This document shows, piece by piece, positions 14,801 to 23,324 of a DNA stretch of 64,000 nucleotides. The stretch comes from Dactylonectria macrodidyma (taxonomy: Eukaryota; Ascomycota; Sordariomycetes; Hypocreales; Nectriaceae), in contig JAGMUV010000002.1 of NCBI GenBank assembly GCA_020744425.1, forward strand, positions 1,153,501 to 1,217,500, in the 5' to 3' direction. Within the stretch, counting starts at the first letter, position 1; each line of letters opens with the position of its first letter. The notes below the pieces were generated by a model. It searched no databases, had not been told where the DNA came from, and was given only the letters and a program-made list of their open reading frames with translations. A program made the translations under genes and the position numbers.

Positions 14801-15213
14801 GAGTCAGTAGCGAGGGCAGCGCTGAGCCGCTCAAACCGGCCGAGTGACGAGGCAATGCTAGCATATGCTTTTTTGATCTGCTCGAATGCCTCCACGTACT
14901 CCGAAGCGATACGTAGGATAAGTGTGATGGGAGCCCATATCCATGGCAGAAATGGGGTGCCATTGCAGAGGATATCAACCACCTTGGAGTAGTGCTCGAG
15001 GCCATTGAACAGGGGCATAAGCCGTCGCATATAACGTAGGGATTGTCTCGCAGCAAGTTGGTTCTCAATATCGAGAGCGGCCTTTTTGACATCCTGCAGA
15101 GCGATCTGACCAAAAGCGCGAGAGTCTCCTGGACTGATGGTTCGGTTGAGTTCTTCAAAGGCCACCCTCATGGTTTGCCTCGCAAGAGCGGATATCGCAG
15201 GCGCTCTCTGCAT
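11851..15213 (-). pseudogene. Decayed STAND (NLR-like) gene: N-terminal helical domain, NACHT NTPase, C2H2 finger, Gln-rich tail
   Basis: STAND proteins of this kind act in fungal non-self recognition and programmed cell death; that role is family knowledge. From the ATG at 15213 (MQRAPAISALARQ) the order is an N-terminal helical domain (PFLPWIWAPI, as in many fungal NLRs), a NACHT domain with Walker A GAPGSGKS and Walker B HLVIIDGLDEC, a helical region (LGWVAFAKRPL), and a C-terminal C2H2-like part (FPGCQFP...HTNKYH) followed by about 150 residues rich in Gln. Plausible introns are 14672-14717, 13610-13662, 13447-13497, 13140-13191 and 12633-12687. Lesions: frameshifts near 14514 and near 13990, an in-frame TAA at 13413-13415, and an in-frame TGA at 12361-12363 exactly where the first finger cysteine is expected. 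Sequencing error could explain the frameshifts but less easily both nonsense codons. A Rad5-like helicase gene lies divergently about 400 bases away. Confidence 0.82.
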
Positions 15214-15610
15214 TTTGACGAGATTGTTGAGAACTGGGCGACGTGATTTTGAAGAAATGAAAAGAGGAAGGGTTTGGCAGCATTTTGGCGGCGTTTTTGA
15301 CACTACATGTGGCTGAGTTGGCGGTGTTGGGCTGAGAGCCTCGCGGCAGACTACAATGCGATGCAGGGAGATATAAGCCAGTCAAACAAGGAAATGACCG
15401 CCGCTCTGCAACATCCCGGCTACCTTGAGTTGCCTACAGGAGGCAGCTCGCCAGCGGTTCGTCCAATGAGGCTGTGCCAGCTGTCAAAAAATGACCTCTC
15501 AAATGAGTCTCGACGTGAGAGGATATATGCCAATCTCATTATCACTCATGAGCCGCCCTAGAATCTATTGACGAGAGTTTGAGACGCCCAAGCCGTCTGA
15601 ACTATCCAAG

Positions 15611-15913
15611 ATGGATCCGGATCAACACCCAGCAAAGCGACGTCGCCAGGACCAGACACCAGCAGCTAGTGCTTTGCCAGCTGGACAGCGGAGCTGGAAC
15701 GATCATAGGTTATGCCCACCTCGTTACGCTGAGCAGACACCATATCAGTATCAACACATAGCTTCGCTGCCTTGTCCTACTCCTATGCCCTTCACCACTC
15801 CGGGTACCCCCTCTCATAACCCTGCTTCGCAAGGACTCTAAAACTCCCTGGTGGCACAAAACTTCACCGCGCTACAATACTTTGATCCGTACCAGCAACA
15901 AAACATAGTGGGC
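15611..15913 (+). other. Upstream in-frame N-terminal remnant of the SNF2 gene, interrupted by TAA
   Basis: An ATG at 15611 opens a frame beginning MDPDQHPAKRRRQDQTP, a plausible basic nuclear-type N terminus. The same frame continues into the helicase gene but is broken by TAA at 15839-15841. The context ASQGL-stop-NSLVAQ suggests a former sense codon such as CAA. I found no GT-AG intron that would remove it in frame. The next in-frame ATG is at 15914. Confidence 0.6.
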
Positions 15914-18900
15914 ATGCAATTAGTGCCCAACTCCTGCGAGCCTCCGATGGGTGGTACCTGGTCCCCCCCTGAGCCGTTCAACCCTATATTGACATGGCCA
16001 CCGATTAGCCAAACACACGATGGACCTTGGCCCAGCAACATAAATCCTCAACAAGTAGCTCATGCCAATGCTGCTTACGGTCATACTCACCAAAGCAATC
16101 TACCATTCTTCCAGCAATTCCCGATGTCCTTCAATGACCTGATGCCACCAAACCCTAGTGACGTTGTGTTGCTTCAACCACCCCTCACTGGAATTGAACA
16201 AAGTACCATCGTTTGCTTTGGAATGGTAAATACATGTATACTAGATACTCTCTCATTGATATGAAACTGAAAATATGCGTAGGTCCCAGCCATCTCTGCC
16301 AGATGTGAGTTGCAAAAGTCATGCGAAGCCATATCGTCACCCTTCGAAGTCGATTTGGACTCCTCAAATAAATTCAGTTCTGCAAGTCGATCAGATCTCT
16401 GTGGTCAGATTCCGTCGGACTATGGTCAGATGATTCAGGGTCTTCTCGACGATAAGACGTTGACTCTTTACACATCGTGTACTATCACCGACCCTCGTAC
16501 GGCTAAGAGGGCTCCGACCAGCTCAGAGCTTCTAGTTTGTTCTCTAGAAGTCACTGTCTATGGGCCTTTGAAAATCTTCGACGAGATAGGTAGCTGGTTC
16601 GATGAATACGGTGTGTACCTCCAGGATCCACGTAAGTGTCACCTGGAAGTCAAATACTGCAACCCGCAAAGGCTATCATCGGATGATATTGCTTCTTGCC
16701 CTTCACTTATTGAAGTAGTGTCTCGAACATCGATACCTGTCAATCTCCAAGACATTCCAAGGCGGCCTGAGTTGTTAGATGCTTTGAGCAGTCAGGTTGA
16801 CTTGGACGAGACACCACAGCCTTCTGCGATACTCGGAAACCTGAAGAGGTAATTGACTCCTACGAATCTCTACAAATAGTCCGGGCCTTCCGTACTGACG
16901 AGGACAAAGACACCAAAAACAAGCTCTCACATTCATGCTTCGTAGAGAGCGTGGCTGGAATTTTCGCCATCAGTACCCAGACATCTGGGAGATATTAGAT
17001 ACTGAGCAAGGGAGATTGTGAGTTCTACCCAGCACAAGCAGTTGAAGTACACATTCAGTCGTTGCGGCACTTGATAGATGATATTTTAGGCTTGGAAAGC
17101 TGCTCTTGCATTGTCATATACGAAGATATCGTTTCTCACTTACACTATTTGATGCCTGGGATGTATTTGAGTGTCACCTTAGCTAACGCAGTCTAGTTTC
17201 TTCAACCTAGTATCCGAAACCCACCAATTTGAAGAGCCTGCACCGTTTTACGGTGGTATCATCGCCGACCCAATGGGCCTCGGGAAGACGCTTACAATGA
17301 TCGCCTTAGCAGCAACTGATCTCGATAGCAATGACGCTCATGCTCAGCCAGGTGCCAGTGGAGATGATAAACGATATATCCCTGCAACCCTCATAGTCGT
17401 ACCCCCGCCGCGTATGTTCGTGCTACATTCTGTCTCGGATCATGGCTTACACCTTTCTAGTTCTTGGCACATGGGAAGACCAGTTGTCAGAGTAGGTTGA
17501 ATGAGCCGCCTGATCAAAATTACCCTAACAAGTGACTAGGCATGTTGTCGCTGGTGGATTGAGTTGCCGCCGACATCATGGGAAAAATCGATTGACTGCT
17601 ACTGGCGACCTCAATGGTGTAAACATTGTGTTGACCACGTATCACACCATCTCCGCCGAGTGGAATTCGGACAGGGGTGGTTCAGGCTCGGTTTTGTTCT
17701 CAGTCCATTGGAAGAGGATCGTTCTCGATGAAGGTGAGTGATGGTGTGTTGAGATTTGAAGACGGGGTTTAGAGCTGACTAGGAGGTAGCGCACTTCATT
17801 CGGAATGGTAACTCAAGGATGGCACATGCTGTGTGTGCGCTAGATGCCGTGGCTCGATGGGCTGTTACTGGTACTCCAATCCAGAATCGTCTCAGCGACA
17901 TCGCATCGCTCTTCAAGTTCATCCGAGCGTATCCACACACCGACCCAAAATGCTTTGAAGCCGATATCTCCCGTCTCTGGAAGCTAGGAGAAGACGAGGA
18001 AGCCGTCAAGAGACTGAAGCGTCTGTCAGCTTGTCTTCTACTCCGTCGAGCCAAAGACACCATCAGTCTACCACCCCGTCGAGATACCCAATGCCCTGTT
18101 GACTTCAATCAAGAAGAGAGAGTTTTGTATGATGAGATGCGTAAGAAAGCTGTCATTAGTATCGATGAAACCCTCCAGGGAGACTCCGAACAGGCCAGGG
18201 CAGGCGTTTATGTGAACGTCCTACAACAAATTGAGTCGTTGCGACTGATCTGTAACTTGGGCGTTCACTACCACACAAGGCAGGACAACACAACTCGTTC
18301 TACTCAGGAGATGGAAGAATGGGCCGGTATTGCCCAACAGACATTCAATATTCAACAGCAAATGGCTCCAGTCATTTGCTTGCGATGTTCATCCATCATC
18401 GACGTCAACGAGACCCTCCTTGACGACCCAGCGGCAACTCATCAGGCTCCTAAATTCACCCGCTGTCTAAAATTTGTTTGCAGTGATTGCACTCAAAAAG
18501 GTTTTAAACGCAAGAACGGACTAGCATGCGGTCATAAGCCCTCTTGCCCTGTGGCTCCCATATCTACTAGCGGTAGCGCTTTTGAATCGAGCTCATGCTT
18601 GATGAGTCCACAGACAAGAACATCGTCCCTCCGTCTTCCATCAAAGATAGAGGCTCTTGTGGCAGACATTAAAGCTCTGCCCCAGGACACCAAATGGTAA
18701 TAGTCAGTTTCTAAAACTAAGTTTCTTTTTCTGATCCATCTACAGTATTGTCTTCTCAACATGGAGGTTGACTCTTGATCTGGTCCAAGCTGGACTGGAG
18801 GCAGCCTCTATACAGACCATCCGATTCGACGGCAAAGTGCCTCAGAAGGAGCGCCAGATTGTCGTGGAAAAGTTCAAGACTCAGCTAGATGTTCGCATCA

Positions 18901-19443
18901 TGCTTCTTACGCTATCGTGTGGTGCCGTAGGGCAAGTTGCTTTAAAGCCAGAGTGGCGTGTGACAACCAGCAGCTAATATTTCGCTCAGCCTCACCCTTA
19001 CTGTAGTCACGCGAGCTTACCTGATGGAACCTCATTGGTAAGTTCCGGAAGTAGTTCCCGTAGTCTCTGCGTTCTTCAACTCATCATTCAGGAACCCAAC
19101 GCTTGAGGAACAGGCCCTTGCCCGAATCTACCGAATAGGACAAACGAAGGAAGTGACAACTGTGCGATTTTACGTGCGAGATTCATTCGAACAGGTACGT
19201 TCGCCACAACCCCCCCCCCCCCAAAAAAAAAAAAAAAAAAAACGGCCAAGGATATGCATGCTGGTAGTTGGGTAGCAAGTTATGGAGATCCAGGAGTCGA
19301 AGAAACATCTGGCAGGCGTGTTGCTTTCGCCCCATGACGGTGGGCAGACGGACGAAAGCCTTGGAGGCCTGCATGTGAGTGTCATTTCCCAACACGAAAT
19401 ATTTTTGCTAATGTACTTTCAGAGGCTACGGCAGCTACTTTGA
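15914..19443 (+). CDS. SNF2-family helicase-like ATPase, Rad5/Rad16/HLTF-like
   Basis: DNA-dependent ATPase of the SNF2 superfamily; Rad5/Rad16/HLTF-type members remodel chromatin or act in repair. Inferred exons: 15914-16225, 16283-16848, 16910-17017, 17197-17411, 17461-17491, 17540-17733, 17790-18696, 18746-18931, 18990-19037, 19092-19194, 19276-19374 and 19423-19443. They join in frame and show HQKQALTFMLRRERGW, then motif I ADPMGLGKT, a DEAH box split by an intron, GTPIQNRLSD, a Cys-rich segment between the two lobes (CLRCSSI...CSDC...CGHKPSCP, like a degenerate RING), VFSTWRLTLD, and motif VI ARIYRIGQTKEV. The intron after 18931 has a GC donor. The start is uncertain: an earlier ATG at 15611 is cut off by an in-frame TAA, so the product may begin at 15914 or the gene may be dying. 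The helicase core itself shows no lesion. Confidence 0.82.
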
Positions 19444-19773
19444 TGATTGTTGGAGTTTGAAGGAGAATTACTAGTCGCACATGGTAACATATGCTATTTG
19501 TACGAATGCGCCACATGAAAGGGCCAGAAGAAATTCTGCAAATTTGCAAAGACGCCATTTGACGTGCGCTGCCTAGAAACATAGCTCTAAGTTAGTCCCT
19601 AAAGGGTGGTCTCATGTGACTATAGAAGATGACCGCGAAGATGCTCCCAACTACGACATACCGAGTCCACCCACTTCCCAAAGGATGACAATAGTAGTTT
19701 CCTAAAGAATGTTTAGAACAAAACTATTACGAACTAGCGTAGCACTTACCGCAGCATAACGGAAATCCACTTT

Positions 19774-20496
19774 TCAGGACGCGTAGAGATTCCGGATACC
19801 CTTTAGGTCATCTGCTGTCAACCTGCGGTTCATGACGTTTTCATAAACGAAGGGATAAATGATAGCTCCCAGGACCTCGGAATGCTTGAGTCCGAGAATG
19901 TGGTCAAGTTCGTGCAGGCCAACCGTTTCCAAGTCAAGAGCACCGGGAACAGCACCATCAGCCCACTTGGGCTCCTCGTCATCAAAGTGGAGGGGCAAAG
20001 GAGTCGTCTTGACAATTAGAGAATACCCTGGAGGAAAATCTGCATGAGCTGCCACGCCACCAACCACCGAGTGATCAGGGTCGTTGGCTTGACGGAACTC
20101 GATGAAGATGTCGAGGTTCTGGCCAGGAGCAACCTTGGTAAATGAGAGAACAACTCCAGAATTTGCCCAGGTAGTCATAGCCCGTGTCACGGAGGCTTTG
20201 AAGATGTCGGCGCTGAGCTGAGTGGACTGCTTTCCGAAACAGAACGTGAGGTCACGATGCTTCCAGGATCCGAAGACTTGGAGATCCACGGGATCTAAAA
20301 CATCGGAGACTCCGCAACGGCATGCAGTCATGGCTTCTTTCATCTGGGGTCCGAACACGCCGTCCACCTCGAGCTTGAAGAATTTCTGAAAGCCATGAGG
20401 GCTGCCTCTGTATGCCCGTCCACCTCTTCATGAGATACAGTAGTGGGCAGTGGCATGTACCCATAGTTCTTTGAGATAGTTTTGCCATGGTGGCAT
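19774..20496 (-). pseudogene. Matrixin-like (M10-type) zinc metalloprotease, frameshifted
   Basis: The clean frame ending at 19774 carries a matrix-metalloprotease-like catalytic domain: zinc site [12 protein letters not shown] with all three His and the Glu, preceded by FDDEEPKW, and a CRCGVSD segment that resembles the cysteine switch (PRCGxPD) keeping such enzymes latent. Upstream is the end of a peptidoglycan-binding-like prodomain (NYGYMP...ALMAF / [16 protein letters not shown]). The join AF/QKFF needs a change of frame near 20391, and the stretch PWQNYLK / NYGYMP probably another near 20470; neither looks like an intron. I therefore call it a pseudogene or a sequence with indel errors. 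The start is approximate, and no signal peptide was found. HELDH instead of the usual HEIGH alters a non-ligand glycine position. Family assignment is good; intactness is doubtful. Confidence 0.72.
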
Positions 20497-22193
20497 CTTG
20501 CTTGTCTCCAAGGCAGAAATTTGGCGTGCATTTGATCTTGGCCAAGTCGACGGGGACATGGGGCCAATGGCGCCCCTTAATAGATGCAATATCCATAGCA
20601 AAGCAACTTTTCGAGATGGCTTGGATTCAAGGTACATATTTTGAGATTTCCGGAGCCTCGAGATTTATGATATCGGTTGATGTGGAGCAATGTTTTGTCA
20701 CGCGAGAGACACCCATTCTCTCATTCAGATTTATTCAGCTAGCCACCTACACATGAGCCAGACAATAATTCTTTGGCAACGCTTGGCGAAGCACCATGAA
20801 AGGATGGCTGGCCAACCAGAGAGGAGAATGTATCTGGCTGCATTTCGTAGCGGAAGCTGTATGCATGCGGACTTGTCAGACACCACTAGCGGCGCTGATT
20901 CGCTCAACTGTCCAAAGCGCATTTCATGTCACCCTCTCCGGGATCCCCGGTAGCAAGTCATTTTCAGTGCGTCCCGTGCAGATTCAGTCGTACAAAATGG
21001 CCGTAGTGTGATTTGTATTGGTTTGTAGCTGCAATTCTTGAGCCTTGGAGCCAAAAGTCACAAGCGCAGTCGTCATGTTCCAAGTAAGAGTTGAGTTCTA
21101 GTGGTGTAAGCGCCCAGCGTAAGCTGCACCCGAGTACTTGGCATCCCCATGGGGTATCATAGTACGGGCAAATGCTAGCTGAGTTGATGCACTTTCAAGC
21201 CATAACCTCGTATTGGCTCACTCTCATTCGCAAAAAAATACACCGTGCAAGATAAGGTAGCGACTCCCTTGCTCTGTCATCCGTGTAAATGTCGGCTCTA
21301 TGCCAAGTAGTGTTGGTGCCAATTCCCAAGGCTATCGCGTGTGACCAAGGCCGACGTGAACAAAGCATAGGCGATTACAACGGCCAGAACCGTGTTCATG
21401 GCTTCGCTATACGTCTGTCTTCTCTAGATTCTGTTTTTTTCTCTCTCGGTTTCAATTCCAACGAACAACTCTACCCTCTATCGCCCACCTAGTCCATTGC
21501 CATGGCCAGGGGCATGTGTCTCTTACTCACTGACAGAGCCCTTGACTTCGCAGTTTGATACATCAGAAACATACGCCTGTTTCCTCACATAATATAATAT
21601 TCGTGAGATATCTAGGGCTAATCTGTAGTGCGATTACGTGTATACCTTGCTGAACTCAGGATCAAGTCAAATGCCCAATCCCGTATGACGAGAGACACCA
21701 GTAATGCATGTTGTCGAACTCGAATTTATCTTGATGACAGTTTATTTCTCGAAAACCCCAGATTATCTTATTGTTTTCTTTCCCAATAGTTTGCACGTCA
21801 AGCATGAGGAACCTGTTGGACCTCTTTGAATCGCTTCAACCATGTGGGCCACAGGGGGGGATCCGCAAATCTGCAGCAGTCTCATCAACGCCAGCAAAAT
21901 CTACAGATTTTCGACCTCATCCAAACGACGGGCCTCAGCCCAACTTGACTGACTCGATATTCAGATTCCTCTCATCGGCTCACTCAAAGCATTCCATCGA
22001 CTTCCAGCTTCACGCATCGGAATGAAAGGTGGGGCTCTTCTTCTGAACTGGGATCAGGTGACTCTGCACGTGCCGCATCTGAATCGGATTTTCCCGTTAG
22101 CCGAATCGCGAATTGCTGGTCCGGCAAAGATTCGTGCCAGCTGCCTCATTTGAGCTCACCCAAGCAACAACCTCATCCCTCAGCTCAGCCATC
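20497..22193. other. Intergenic, no gene seen
   Basis: About 1.7 kb between the broken metalloprotease and the ATP synthase delta gene. Open frames are short and unlike any family. The final 200 bases presumably hold the promoter of the delta subunit gene. No RNA gene or repeat was recognised. Confidence 0.45.
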
Positions 22194-22966
22194 ATGAACT
22201 CCCTTCGCTTCGCCCGCGCTGCTCTCCGAGCTCGCCCTGCCGCTATTCGAGTCCCCGTCCAGCGAAGAACCTATGCCGAGGCCATTCCCGACAAGGCAAG
22301 CAGACCTTCGGCTACTATCTTCACAACCCGATCCGACTAACCGATTGAATAGATCAAGCTGAGCCTGGCTCTGCCTCACCAGGTATGACACCGATCGAGA
22401 TGCCCGGTCGAAATTGGGTGCGATGCGATGGAATTGGAGCTCTCCGACACGATGACGGTTCAATTGATGGAGGGGTGCTAATTGCCGCATGCAGTCCATC
22501 TACAAGTCTCAGGACGTCGTTCAGGTCAACATTCCCGCTGAGTCCGGTGAGATGGGTGTCCTGGCGAACCACGTTCCCTCGATTGAGCAGCTTAAGCCTG
22601 GTCTGGTTGAGATCGTTGAGGAGTCCGGTTCTCCCAAGCAGTTCTTCCGTATGTGGCCCACAGCGCAATCGCTGCGTGGAAAACCTGCTGATATCATGTA
22701 GTTTCTGGTGGATTTGCTACCGTCCAGCCCAACTCCGTCCTGAGCATCAACGCCGTCGAGGGCTTCCCTCTTGAGGACTTCAGCGCCGAGGCCATCAGGA
22801 ACCAGATTTCCGAGGCAACCAAGGTTGCGAACGGCAGTGGAAGCGAGCAGGACATCGCCGAGGCCAAGATTGAGCTGGAGGTACGTGGAAACAGCCTTAA
22901 TTGCGACTAGCCATTGTACTAACGTTGATACAGGTCCTCGAGACCCTGGCCGCTCATGTGAAATAA
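22194..22966 (+). CDS. ATP16: Mitochondrial ATP synthase F1 delta subunit
   Basis: The delta subunit of mitochondrial F1 (bacterial epsilon homologue) sits in the central stalk and couples the c-ring to the catalytic head. Inferred exons are 22194-22295, 22353-22382, 22495-22648, 22702-22880 and 22934-22966, giving 165 residues, the usual length. The first about 25 residues (MNSLRFARAALRARP... ending QRRTYAEA) form a typical basic mitochondrial presequence. Then come the beta-sandwich signatures DVVQVNIPAESGEMGVLANH and PSIEQLKPG, followed by GGFATVQPNS and a C-terminal helical hairpin. Intron 1 starts with GCAAGC after GACAAG, so it is a GC-AG intron; introns 2-4 are GT-AG. All junctions keep frame. 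It lies between the decayed accessory block and a long gene of unknown function, and nothing suggests transfer. Confidence 0.94.
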
Positions 22967-23324
22967 TGTGTACAGCGTTTTTGGTGATGGAGACCCTTGT
23001 ACATCAATTTTCTACCCCTTCCTAGCAACGAGCCGAGACAATTGATACCAGTCATGGCTATGCTATCATCTTTATCTGTTCTAAGATTGTTTGCGCGTGA
23101 ATCCTTCCCTTGCCACGTGGAATTATGTTGTGCTTTGCTGTCGGGCGGCAGGTGCGATACCGGACCTCCTTCCATTATCGTGCTTGAAAGCTGCATCTCT
23201 CCGAACCTTGATTTCGAGGCTCCCCAAACTCCTACACCATGTTACTCTCGCCAACGCGCGGTGCACTAATTGCCTTATTCATATAGTCCTTAGGCCATCG
23301 CCAGTATTCGCTCCTTTCGAGGCA

